A DNA stretch of 16,728 bases from Candidatus Saccharimonadota bacterium (GTDB lineage: Bacteria > Patescibacteriota > Saccharimonadia > UBA4664). Position numbers and translations under genes: made by a program. The notes beneath the pieces are model-generated. The model was not told the origin of the DNA. It was given only the letters and a program-made list of their open reading frames with translations, and made no database searches. Numbering within the stretch: the first letter of the stretch is position 1; the number at the start of each line of letters is the position of its first letter. This document shows positions 8,501-14,616 of the stretch, piece by piece. The stretch covers positions 1 to 16,728 of the forward strand of contig JARIHM010000039.1 of assembly GCA_029288275.1 (NCBI GenBank), in the 5' to 3' direction.

Positions 8501-11500
8501 TTCCATCGCCGGTCTTAAGATTAAGCGTACCGGTACTGAGTGCGCTACCACCAGTCACATTGCCAGTCGCCACCGTCACGTCGCCCGAGCTGGCCGAGCT
8601 TGAGTTAGTTGACTTGAGCGACACGCCGCCCCCACCCTGGATCGTCAAAGTACCCGACGCGCGGTTAATGTCGGTGCCAATTGTGCCAGTAAAGGCCAAG
8701 CCATTCGTGAGCGTACCATTGGTTTGGGTGATATTAATGCCATTGGTAGTAGTGCCACCAGCGCTACTACGATTCACCAGCAGACCATTGGTGATCGTGC
8801 CGGAAGTGTTGCCTAGGACATCAGTGATGCCATCACCAGTTTGAGCAGTACCGGCCGTCACCGCCAAAGTGCCGGCGGCCGTGTAGGCCAGCGTCCGTCC
8901 ACCTTGGCCGTTAAAGTCAGCCAGGTCACCGCTTTGGTTGGTAGTGGAATCAACCGTTAAGCCAATGTCCGTAGCGGCCGATGTAGCAATACGCAGTTGC
9001 TGGCCAGTACTGGCCGCCTCACCAATCCCCACCGCGTTATCAAACGTGGCCTTACCCGAGATGAAGTGCAGTTGGCCAAAGGCGTCGAGCGTCAGCATTG
9101 CCACATTATTGTTGTCGACTACCTGGATAATATTGGCGCTCTGGCTAGCTCGCTCCTTTAAGCTCAGTGTCACGCTAGCATCAGCCGCACTCTGAATGGC
9201 AATGTTGGCGTTGGCCTGCACATTGCCGCTCGAGCCTTCATTCACAATGTAGTTGCCAGCACAGGTCGTAGAGCCAGTAGCGCTCGAGCACAACGTGCCA
9301 GTTTCATTGGGTAGCGTCAGCGTTTGCGTACCCGTGGGATTAGCCTGACCCACCAAATTAATGGTGCCACTAGCCGCTGTGGCGCCTTTAAAGCCAATGG
9401 CCCCGGTAGCCGAACCTGTGGCGCCCAGTGTAAGAGCGCTACTACCCTGAATGGTTACCGTGCCTGTAAAGTTGGCTGCGCTCGAGATAGTTTGGCCATT
9501 AACGGCGCCCGAAGTGCTAATGGTGGTGATGCCGGACAAAGCGCCGGCGCTCGAAACATCGAAGTTAGTCGAGTCAATCACCAGCGGCGCACTGCCTCCG
9601 CCCAGCGTGATAGTGCCGGTGGACGTGCCGGTGTTAATGCTAGTGTTATTGTTGGAACTGGCGTTTAGGCTTACAGCACCGCCAGATTGCGTGAGGGCAC
9701 CACCGGCTGTGAGCGTTTTGCCTGTAGCTACCGTAAGTGCACCATTCACGGTTGTGGTAGCCGAGGCAGCACCAATACTCACGGCTGTAGCGGTACCCGT
9801 ACCCACACTGAGCGTACCGGCAGCGGGCACATCAATGAGTGGCGTCAGCAGCGAAACATCGGCACGGCCAGTGCCTGAAATCCAGAAGTTGGAGCTAGCC
9901 TGCTGAGCAGCATTTTGGTTTTGAATGTAACTGGCCGAGGTACCCGTTGCAAAACCGCAAGCAGCCGAGGCCTGCAAACAAACAGTGCCGCTGGCATCGG
10001 GAAGTGTGATGGTTTGTGCACCGGTGGGATTTGCCTGGCCGATCAAAGTGATACTGCCGCTCGCAGCCGTGGCGCCTTTAAAGATCTCAGCGCCCGTGGC
10101 ACTCCCGGTCACGCCCAGAGTTAGCGCATTACTTCCCTGCACGGTTAGGGTACCGGTAAAGACCGCTGATGAACTAATAGTCTGACCATTAATGGCACCT
10201 GAAGTGGCAATGGTAGTAATGCCCGATAGTGCACCAGCCGCTGATACATCAAAGTTGGTCGAGTCGATTACCAGCGGCGCCGAGCCGCCGCCAATTGTCA
10301 CCGTACCAGTAGACGTACCTGTGTTGATATTCGTGGGATTATTTGAGCTAGCGTTTAGGCTAGCCGTACCGCCAGACTGTGTCAGTGCTCCGCCAGCCGT
10401 GAGCGTTTTGCCGCTAGCCACCGTTAATGCACCGTTCACGGTGGTAGTAGAGCTGGCCGTACCAATGCTCACCGCCGTGGCCGTGGCTGTGCCCACGCTA
10501 AGAGTGCCAGCACTAGCCGTGTCCACCAGCGGAGCCAAGAGACTGGTGGCAGCCGTCACCGTGCCAGTAAAGCTGGCCGCCGAGCTAATCGTCTGGCCAT
10601 TGATAGTACTGCTGGTACTCACCGCCCCGGCTGTGTTCACGCTGAACTTACTCGCTCCACCCACTTGTAAATCGATCAGGTTGCCACTGGGGCTGCCGGC
10701 TGTATTGTTTGCCACAATCAGAGCGCTTCCCGAGCCAGGGTTGCCACTGGCTGTTACCAGCAAAGTGTTGCCAGTATTGGTGCCGTTGTCCAGCTTGAGC
10801 ACACCACTCGCCACCGCCGAGCTACTATTAGTAAAGCCATACAGATAATTCGCGGCCGTTACGGCAAAGCTGGAAGTATCGGCGGCATTCTTGGCCAGGT
10901 AGCTGCCGGCAGCTTGATAGGTACCGCTACATGTACTGGCTACGGTAGTGCAGAGGGTGCCGCCAGCGTTCGGGAATAGGATGCTGTTATTGGCCGTGGG
11001 CGTCGTAAAGCCAACGGTGGTCGTAAATGATCCGTTTGTAGCGGTAAGGGTACTACTGCTATTACCCTGCAGCGTATAGGGTGTGGTCGTGCGGCCGATG
11101 GTGACACTGGTGGCCGTGGTCGTGCCGATTCCCAGGGCCACCGCCGTGGCCGTATCAACCAACGGCGCCTGTAAGCTTGTAGCCGCCTGTACGCTACCGG
11201 TCACATTGAGCGAACCGCTCTGCGCCGAGCTGGGACTAAGCTGGGCAAACTGCGCCGCCGTCAGGCCGCCGAGCTTCTCGGAGTTAAAGGCGTACGGCGC
11301 GGCCGTAAACTGAATCCGCGGGCTCATTTCCCCATCGCTATTAAAGTTAATACCCAAAAAGATGTTGTCGGTATTAAAGTCGACGGAACCGGGCAAACTG
11401 GTTAAATCGCCAAGGTTGGTCTGGAATACTCCATCTGTCACCGTGAGGCTCTTGGATTCAGTCCAAATCGCCGCTCCCCCGCTACTCACGCTGTAGAGCT

Positions 11501-11753
11501 TAAAGACAAAGGTGTAACTACCGTCCGTCACATTGGTGCCGTTGGAGTTTACTACCTTACCCTGGAAGTTGATGGTGTGATTAATGCCGGTAGCAGCAAT
11601 GGCGCTCGGCGCCGGGATAAGCGACCCAAGAGCACCAACGGCTACGCCAAAAAGACCAACCGCCAAAATGGCCCTGGTCACTATGTGACGCGGTTTTATC
11701 CCCGCCAGTACCCGGAATCTGCGACTCGTTACGAGACGACTGGGTAGCTGCAC
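5529..11753 (-). CDS. Giant secreted repeat fibre protein (2074 aa)
   Basis: The N-terminus has a basic region and a hydrophobic core (AILAVGLFGVAVGALGSLI), with a good signal peptidase I site after APSAIA (about residue 53). The mature protein begins with a domain of about 120 residues (NHTINFQGKVVNSNGTNVTDGSYTF to SPRIQFTAAPYAFNSEKLGGL) that caps many bacterial tail-fibre-like surface proteins. The next 1600 residues are Gly/Ser/Thr/Ala/Asn repeats with recurring phrases such as NGQTISSAA(S/N)FTGTVT, GGLNNNSGGITNAG and (T/P)TANNxIxFPNAGGT(L/V)C. An internal 690-bp tandem duplication is present. A non-repetitive C-terminal beta domain of about 200 residues begins near LTPEFAGAVLDADG. Twelve cysteines lie in six close pairs. 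The start is GTG with only a weak GGA before it; a GTG at 11681 (residue 25) would still give a complete signal peptide. It is first in an operon with the Kelch gene. It probably forms a cell-surface filament; the function is inferred. Confidence 0.85.
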   Translation of the reverse strand: MQLPSRLVTSRRFRVLAGIKPRHIVTRAILAVGLFGVAVGALGSLIPAPSAIAATGINHTINFQGKVVNSNGTNVTDGSYTFVFKLYSVSSGGAAIWTESKSLTVTDGVFQTNLGDLTSLPGSVDFNTDNIFLGINFNSDGEMSPRIQFTAAPYAFNSEKLGGLTAAQFAQLSPSSAQSGSLNVTGSVQAATSLQAPLVDTATAVALGIGTTTATSVTIGRTTTPYTLQGNSSSTLTATNGSFTTTVGFTTPTANNSILFPNAGGTLCTTVASTCSGTYQAAGSYLAKNAADTSSFAVTAANYLYGFTNSSSAVASGVLKLDNGTNTGNTLLVTASGNPGSGSALIVANNTAGSPSGNLIDLQVGGASKFSVNTAGAVSTSSTINGQTISSAASFTGTVTAATSLLAPLVDTASAGTLSVGTATATAVSIGTASSTTTVNGALTVASGKTLTAGGALTQSGGTASLNASSNNPTNINTGTSTGTVTIGGGSAPLVIDSTNFDVSAAGALSGITTIATSGAINGQTISSSAVFTGTLTVQGSNALTLGVTGSATGAEIFKGATAASGSITLIGQANPTGAQTITLPDASGTVCLQASAACGFATGTSASYIQNQNAAQQASSNFWISGTGRADVSLLTPLIDVPAAGTLSVGTGTATAVSIGAASATTTVNGALTVATGKTLTAGGALTQSGGAVSLNASSNNNTSINTGTSTGTITLGGGSAPLVIDSTNFDVSSAGALSGITTISTSGAVNGQTISSAANFTGTVTIQGSSALTLGATGSATGAIGFKGATAASGTINLVGQANPTGTQTLTLPNETGTLCSSATGSTTCAGNYIVNEGSSGNVQANANIAIQSAADASVTLSLKERASQSANIIQVVDNNNVAMLTLDAFGQLHFISGKATFDNAVGIGEAASTGQQLRIATSAATDIGLTVDSTTNQSGDLADFNGQGGRTLAYTAAGTLAVTAGTAQTGDGITDVLGNTSGTITNGLLVNRSSAGGTTTNGINITQTNGTLTNGLAFTGTIGTDINRASGTLTIQGGGGVSLKSTNSSSASSGDVTVATGNVTGGSALSTGTLNLKTGDGSGTNTSSGNVNIDTGAKTGTGFSGTIYIGANNAPNVNVGRSGATVTIQGLAGTGASGTSLLFSSGGFTTTVNAATPTANNTITFPNAGGTVCTTTASTCSGTYQAAGSYLLQNPASNQTSTSGFAGYQYTFSQTSASAGGNLQLQNTGTNAALSITQNTTPSAGQAALLVNGATGITGNLVDLQLNSASKFKVDTTGAATLASTLNGQTISSAANFTGTVTSAQAVTVSSGGIAVTGNSSVTGTLQVSSAFTVSAGGASISGGLNNNSGGITNAGAISGATSISLNSTISGGTTYTASTALVAPLVNSADTNAGSTNSGALTLRSGNAAGATSNSGNVSLDAGTATGTAGTVSIGTTNSSGTTVGRSGAALSLQGNGSSALTATTGANTVTVNFATINGSGTYQFASPTANSTYTICTSDLNSCGASSTGYLRKGVAETDNVNVATNGTLLTLTNSGGASTSTLKVDNGAGTNSALTVVAAANPAASNALIFAKLTNASVSGNLIDLWSGASGSEASKFSVNAAGAVTTASTINGQTISSAASFTGTVTSASTLTVSAGGLTVTGTGTFNNNVTVTGTLTANGGASISTGLNNNSGGITNAGAVSGLSSLQFNTAGTIDANAAVSLSIGTTNASTVSIGRSGGTLSLQGNTSSTLTASNGTNTIQLGFANPTANVVYQFANAAAGTYQICSTNASTCGTTYAAYYAAGYIQLAPGSAQADANSNASIFINKTAGTTLVNLQASASTVFQVQTSGTAYLGGSSSSSLMTVDTSAFKVKVGTGTPTLGNGSGNATAALYVSGTTELANLLQVGDATNNASFSASTHELTLNGNARHSAAVRLTPEFAGAVLDADGSSNTGTMTAAFDGTQRFGYYKWVTSQGTAQDYDVVLTLPVPDDFSAWTGTPTFYTYGSTGSSMSVTITDTAGTTATNYNASALTVSTTWTARSVTTPAITGTYTQGSNMVIRIHMTAAATTGDVRLGPITLPYLTRW
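9255..10539 (-). repeat. Tandem duplication, 690-bp period, within the fibre gene
   Basis: Two adjacent copies, about 9850-10539 and about 9255-9849, encode parallel stretches running from (L/T)PL(V/I)D...AGTLSVGT through GKTLTAGGALTQSGG, LNASSNN, GGGSAPLVIDSTNFDVS, NGQTISS and QANPTG to TLP...GT(V/L)C. The offset between matching anchor points (10492 and 9802) is exactly 690 bp, or 230 codons. The proteins are closely similar, but the DNA differs at many synonymous positions, so the duplication is old. Copy 2 loses similarity after its cysteine pair. Confidence 0.8.
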
Positions 11754-11775
11754 TCCATCACACAGTTATGGCTTT

Positions 11776-11804
11776 ATTGTACGAATTACATCAGCTAAGC
11801 ACAA
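11776..11804 (-). promoter_or_regulatory. Sigma70-like promoter for the fibre-Kelch operon
   Basis: Reading the minus strand, TTGTGC (11804-11799) is followed after exactly 17 bp by TACAAT (11781-11776). The -10 matches the consensus at 5 of 6 positions and the -35 at 3 of 6. The predicted transcript start near 11769 leaves a leader of only about 16 bases before the GTG at 11753. The site lies between the upstream operon's terminator and the fibre gene, so it would be the only promoter for 11 kb of minus-strand coding sequence. Confidence 0.6.
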
Positions 11805-11828
11805 GGGGTTTCATAGTCTAAATTCAGA

Positions 11829-11862
11829 TAAAAAGAGCCCATCCGGCTATAGCCGGATGGGC
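11829..11862 (-). terminator. Rho-independent terminator of the split-barrel operon
   Basis: A perfect inverted repeat GCCCATCCGGCT / AGCCGGATGGGC (11837-11848 and 11851-11862) forms a 12-bp GC-rich stem. On the minus strand it is followed by CTCTTTTTAT (from about 11836 down). It begins 8 bp after the TAA of the 273-aa gene and separates that operon from the fibre promoter. Confidence 0.9.
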
Positions 11863-11869
11863 GTATCGG

Positions 11870-12691
11870 TTACTCTACGGGATACTCAAGCACATGAACG
11901 AGCCAGGGCTTGGGCCAGCAGTCCGAGAACTGAACGGTTGTTGGCTCCACCAACCAGAAAGTCTCGCCCGGCTGGTCCTTGAATGGCCGCGAACCCGGCA
12001 ACTTGCTGTAGTGAGCCGGCTCGTACTGCGCCAGCTCGGTACCCGCCAACTGACGAGCACGACCCTGGAGCTGTACGGTCAAGCGGCGCACCGGGTCAGT
12101 CACGGTAACAGCCACCTGCGGATTGGTCTCCAGATGCCTAAACTTGCGCGAAGTCTCGGCCGTACCAAATATCACACGCAGGCCCTGGTGAGCCGAGAAC
12201 GCCACCGTGGCACCGGATGGCATGCCGTCCGGGCTGACTGTTGACACCATACAGTGGCTCTGCAAAGCCAGGAAATCCAGAATATCCGGCTCCGAAGGCG
12301 GCCAATTGAACTCAAGCTGCGTAGCGCAAGACCAGTCATCGAGCTGGCTTACTACCTGGTTAATCTCCGCCGGTTCAAGCATGATGGCATCCTCAGCCAC
12401 ATAACAGGCCTGCAGAGCGCAGCCAGCTTCGGCGTCGTACAACACAAACCGTTGCTGGCCCTCATCGGCCAGGAGAAGTCGCGGGCAGCCGGGCCGCAAG
12501 AGACCAAACCACACAGGCGTAGTCCAGACTGACGCATCGTCAATCTGCACTAATACCGGTTGACCATCGTAGAGCCCGCCATCCTGGATGGCCCGGAGTG
12601 ACTGCGCCAGCTCGTAGCCCAACCGTCGCTGCAGCGCCTGATCAATTTCAGACCGCGCAATCTGGACTGGACACGACATCACGATGCCCAT
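11870..12691 (-). CDS. Two-domain protein with C-terminal PNPOx-like FMN split barrel (273 aa)
   Basis: The C-terminal half (from about residue 133, DILDFLALQSHCMVSTVSPDGMPSG through IFGTAETSRKFRHLETNPQVAVTVTD to LQGRARQL) has the conserved order of pyridoxamine 5'-phosphate oxidase-like split barrels: LSTVxxDGxP, then FGT...SRKxxxLxxNPxVAV, then xGxA. Such proteins bind FMN, F420 or sometimes haem; the cofactor cannot be decided here. The first 130 residues (SCPVQIARSEIDQALQRRLGYELAQSL...) match no domain I know. The start is the ATG at 12691: the longer reading frame begins at an ATG at 12706, but a strong GGGGAGG site lies inside that extension, exactly 6 bp before 12691. It is second in an operon, 32 bp after the 134-aa paralogue, and is followed by a terminator. 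True PdxH activity is unlikely given the fusion and context; a redox or flavin-binding role is inferred. Confidence 0.82.
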   Translation of the reverse strand: MGIVMSCPVQIARSEIDQALQRRLGYELAQSLRAIQDGGLYDGQPVLVQIDDASVWTTPVWFGLLRPGCPRLLLADEGQQRFVLYDAEAGCALQACYVAEDAIMLEPAEINQVVSQLDDWSCATQLEFNWPPSEPDILDFLALQSHCMVSTVSPDGMPSGATVAFSAHQGLRVIFGTAETSRKFRHLETNPQVAVTVTDPVRRLTVQLQGRARQLAGTELAQYEPAHYSKLPGSRPFKDQPGETFWLVEPTTVQFSDCWPKPWLVHVLEYPVE

Positions 12692-12697
12692 CTGTAA

Positions 12698-12704
12698 CCT
12701 CCCC
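12698..12704 (-). promoter_or_regulatory. Strong ribosome binding site that fixes the start at 12691
   Basis: GGGGAGG reads on the minus strand with a 6-bp spacer (TTACAG) to the ATG at 12691-12689. The upstream ATG at 12706 would translate through this site and has no comparable site of its own. Confidence 0.8.
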
Positions 12705-12723
12705 ATCTAGAAGAGCTTATGGC

Positions 12724-13128
12724 TTAAGCCAACACCTGGCGAATGACGCGGGGCTCCGGGCCCCAATCCAGCAACTGATACAAATTGAGATGGACCAGCC
12801 AGCAGGAGGAGGGCTGGAACTCCAAGCCCGCGCCTACCGGCAATTCAGCCGGCCCAACGCGCATCGCTACGCCTTGGCCCTGAAATACCTGCTGATGAAT
12901 ACGATCAAAGATCGTTACAGATACCAGTGGCCGCAGCGTGGCACGAGTGGGTCGGCGGAGTTGCTCCGCCGGAATGGCGACGAGGAGGGTTAGGTCAGGC
13001 TGGACCACCATGCGGGCTGGCAGTCCATGCGGAAAGCCTGCTCCATCGATGGTCGAGAGCATGCAATACTCTTGCCCGGCTAGAAACTCCGCTAGCTCGT
13101 CCTGGGCAGCCGTATCTGCGATAAGCAT
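12724..13128 (-). CDS. PNPOx-like FMN-binding split-barrel protein (134 aa)
   Basis: The protein is a single-domain split barrel: EFLAGQEYCMLSTIDGAGFPHGLPARMVV near residues 14-42, then LTLLVAIPAEQLRRPTRATLRPLVSVTIFD and FQGQGVAMRVG. It parallels the C-terminal domain of the downstream 273-aa protein (LxxQxxCMxST...DGxPxG), so the two are paralogues. It lacks the SRKxxxLxxNP segment in canonical form (QLRRPTRATLRPLVSV instead). Its length is typical of small general-stress or flavin-reductase-like members. The ATG at 13128 has AAAGGA 7 bp upstream. It is first in a two-gene operon and divergent from a P450, which suggests an accessory redox role for the family pair. Cofactor and substrate are unknown. 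Confidence 0.82.
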   Translation of the reverse strand: MLIADTAAQDELAEFLAGQEYCMLSTIDGAGFPHGLPARMVVQPDLTLLVAIPAEQLRRPTRATLRPLVSVTIFDRIHQQVFQGQGVAMRVGPAELPVGAGLEFQPSSCWLVHLNLYQLLDWGPEPRVIRQVLA

Positions 13129-13168
13129 GAGCCTGTCCTTTCTTTTCGGATCAGAAATGGACCTGCCA

Positions 13169-13199
13169 GTTATATCATAATTTGCAGGGCTATTGTCAA
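13169..13199 (-). promoter_or_regulatory. Promoter of the split-barrel operon
   Basis: On the minus strand a perfect TTGACA (13199-13194) precedes TATAAC (13174-13169), which has an upstream TGA that forms an extended -10 (TGATATAAC). The spacer is 19 bp, slightly long; TATGAT at 13179-13174 is an alternative but leaves only 14 bp. The site overlaps the proposed plus-strand P450 promoter. Confidence 0.6.
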
Positions 13200-13210
13200 T
13201 GTATTACCAT
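13182..13210 (+). promoter_or_regulatory. Candidate promoter of the P450 gene
   Basis: TTGCAG (13182-13187), a 17-bp spacer and TACCAT (13205-13210) match the sigma70 consensus at 3 of 6 and 4 of 6 positions. A start near 13217 would leave a leader of about 26 bases containing the AAAGG ribosome site. It is weak, and it overlaps the divergent promoter at 13169-13199. Confidence 0.35.
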
Positions 13211-13244
13211 CAAGTCCAGCCCCACACGAAAGGCTGTTGACAAT
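13192..13244. promoter_or_regulatory. Two TTGnCAA-type sites in inverted arrangement (possible operator pair)
   Basis: ATTGTCAA at 13192-13199 and its exact reverse complement TTGACAAT at 13237-13244 are separated by 37 bp. Each is itself nearly palindromic (TTG-N-CAA). One sits on the -35 of the split-barrel promoter and within the P450 promoter; the other covers the P450 ribosome site and start codon. The placement suits a shared repressor, but 8-bp matches can arise by chance and the left copy is also simply a -35 box. Confidence 0.3.
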
Positions 13245-14508
13245 GAAACTATCGGCATTTGATCCCGTGCAATGGCTGGTTCAGACGGCTATCCGGCATG
13301 GCGGCTTCTGGCGCCTCCCCATTCCTTTCTGGCATATCTACATGGTGAGCCGCGCGGAACTCGTCCAAACCGTGTTAATCCGCGATCATGACAGCTACGG
13401 CAAAAGCGGCCCCATCTTTAACCGCATTCGCCAGGCTCTTGGCCGGGGCCTATTTACAGCCGAAGGCAGCGATCGGCTGCGGATGCGGCGGTTGTTGCAG
13501 CCGGCGTTTAGCCGGTCAAGCTTGACGCAGACGGCGGCGCTGCAAAGTCCCCTGTGGCAAGCCGAGCTTGATGACTGGCAGCATCATGATGTGGTTGACC
13601 TCGCAGCCAGCTTTATCCGGCTGAACATGCGAGTGCTGGCGCGTCAAATAGCCGGCGATCACCTCAGCGAGGCCGAGGTTACTGCTATGACCGCCAGCGC
13701 CGCCAAGGTGTTTCGCGGCATGCCACTCATGGCCATCCCCGAGTGGCTGCCCGGCGGCGCTGGATACCGTCAGGCCATTGCTGAGCTTGACGGGTGGGCC
13801 TACCTCATCATTGAACGCTGTCGTCAGGATTCCCCGCATAACCGCACCATTATGGGCCGGCTGCTCTGGCCCGAGGACCAGGGCCAGCCATTGACCCAGC
13901 GGCAGCTACGCGATCAGATCTTTACATTGCTGATGGCAGGGTTTGATAGCACCGCCGTGGCCGAGAGCTGGTTTAGCATGCAGCTGGCGATGCAATCGGA
14001 GCTGATGCAGCAATTGCAGACCGAGATTGAGACAGCGGTGGGTTCGCAACCCGTTACGCTGGCCGATCTGCGCCATCTGCCGAGTCTGGCACAAGCCTGG
14101 AACGAGACGCTGCGACGCGGACCGTTCCCGCTCTTTTTCCGTAGTGTCGAGCGGACGGTTCAACTAGGCGGCGTGACACTGCGACGCGGCAGCCAGATTA
14201 TCCTGAGCCCCTCGGCCAGCGGCCAGGACCCGCACTACTGGCCTCAGCCCGAGGTATATGATCCGGACCGGTTCGCTGAACCAGGTGCTGCCGAAGCTGC
14301 CACCCGGAACGGGCAATACTACCCGTTTGGCATGGGGCCTCGCCAGTGTATCGCCAAAGATGCAGCCAGTATGCAAGCATTACTGGCGCTGGCTGAGCTA
14401 CTGCGGCGGTACAGCTGGAGACCGGCCAGCGCCAAGCCCCTGCGCACCGGCCGCTACGCCATGACCCAAGCACCCCGCGATAGTCGCGTGATTGTGGCGG
14501 CACGATAG
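13243..14508 (+). CDS. Cytochrome P450 (421 aa)
   Basis: This is a haem-thiolate monooxygenase by signature. From the ATG at 13243, the I-helix oxygen-activation motif AGFDSTA is at about 232-238 (Ser where Thr is usual, so the alcohol is kept), the K-helix ExxR (ETLR) at 288-291, DPDRF at 340-344, and the haem loop FGMGPRQC at 362-369 with axial Cys369. The C-helix reads LRMRRLLQPAF, the usual region before the QPAF motif. Length is normal and all landmarks are in order, so it should be functional. There is no N-terminal membrane anchor and no fused reductase, so electrons must come from separate partners. The TTG at 13237 opens the frame, but the ATG at 13243 is preferred because AAAGG lies 9 bp before it. 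It is divergent from two split-barrel proteins and ends at a strong terminator. The substrate cannot be predicted. Confidence 0.93.
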   Translation: MKLSAFDPVQWLVQTAIRHGGFWRLPIPFWHIYMVSRAELVQTVLIRDHDSYGKSGPIFNRIRQALGRGLFTAEGSDRLRMRRLLQPAFSRSSLTQTAALQSPLWQAELDDWQHHDVVDLAASFIRLNMRVLARQIAGDHLSEAEVTAMTASAAKVFRGMPLMAIPEWLPGGAGYRQAIAELDGWAYLIIERCRQDSPHNRTIMGRLLWPEDQGQPLTQRQLRDQIFTLLMAGFDSTAVAESWFSMQLAMQSELMQQLQTEIETAVGSQPVTLADLRHLPSLAQAWNETLRRGPFPLFFRSVERTVQLGGVTLRRGSQIILSPSASGQDPHYWPQPEVYDPDRFAEPGAAEAATRNGQYYPFGMGPRQCIAKDAASMQALLALAELLRRYSWRPASAKPLRTGRYAMTQAPRDSRVIVAAR

Positions 14509-14513
14509 TACGA

Positions 14514-14549
14514 GGCCGGCTCTCGCCAAGAGAGCCGGCCTTTTCTTTT
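14514..14549 (+). terminator. Rho-independent terminator of the P450 gene
   Basis: GGCCGGCTCTC (14514-14524) and GAGAGCCGGCC (14530-14540) pair as a perfect 11-bp stem around GCCAA, followed by TTTTCTTTT (14541-14549). It starts 5 bp after the P450 stop and insulates the PadR gene. Confidence 0.95.
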
Positions 14550-14556
14550 GCATCAG

Positions 14557-14575
14557 TAGTTGCATAATGCAACTA
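14557..14575. promoter_or_regulatory. Perfect 19-bp palindrome, probable PadR operator
   Basis: TAGTTGCATAATGCAACTA is a perfect inverted repeat with 9-bp arms and one central base. It ends 5 bp before the position expected for the -35 of the PadR gene. PadR-family repressors commonly autoregulate through palindromes in their own promoters, so this is the likely binding site. I found no second full copy in the P450/split-barrel promoter region. Confidence 0.7.
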
Positions 14576-14600
14576 TCCTCTTCCTGTACTTATGGTTGTA

Positions 14601-14609
14601 TGCTACAAT
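14601..14609 (+). promoter_or_regulatory. Extended -10 promoter of the PadR gene
   Basis: TGCTACAAT is a TGn-extended -10 (TACAAT at 14604-14609). The -35 position, 17 bp upstream (TTCCTG), is poor, as often tolerated by extended -10 promoters. The predicted transcript start at about 14615-14617 coincides with the ATG at 14617. Confidence 0.6.
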
Positions 14610-14616
14610 TAGACGC

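Noticed and set aside
5529..11753. Prophage tail fibre
   Set aside because: The repeats look fibre-like, but there is a signal peptide and no phage structural or lysis gene nearby, so a secreted cell-surface protein fits better.
12724..13128. Genuine pyridoxamine 5'-phosphate oxidase (PdxH)
   Set aside because: The protein is much shorter than PdxH and lacks its C-terminal PLP-contact region; only the general split-barrel fold is supported.
14198..14572. Minus-strand open frame across the P450 end and terminator
   Set aside because: It is antisense to the P450 haem loop and to the terminator hairpin, and looks like a chance frame.
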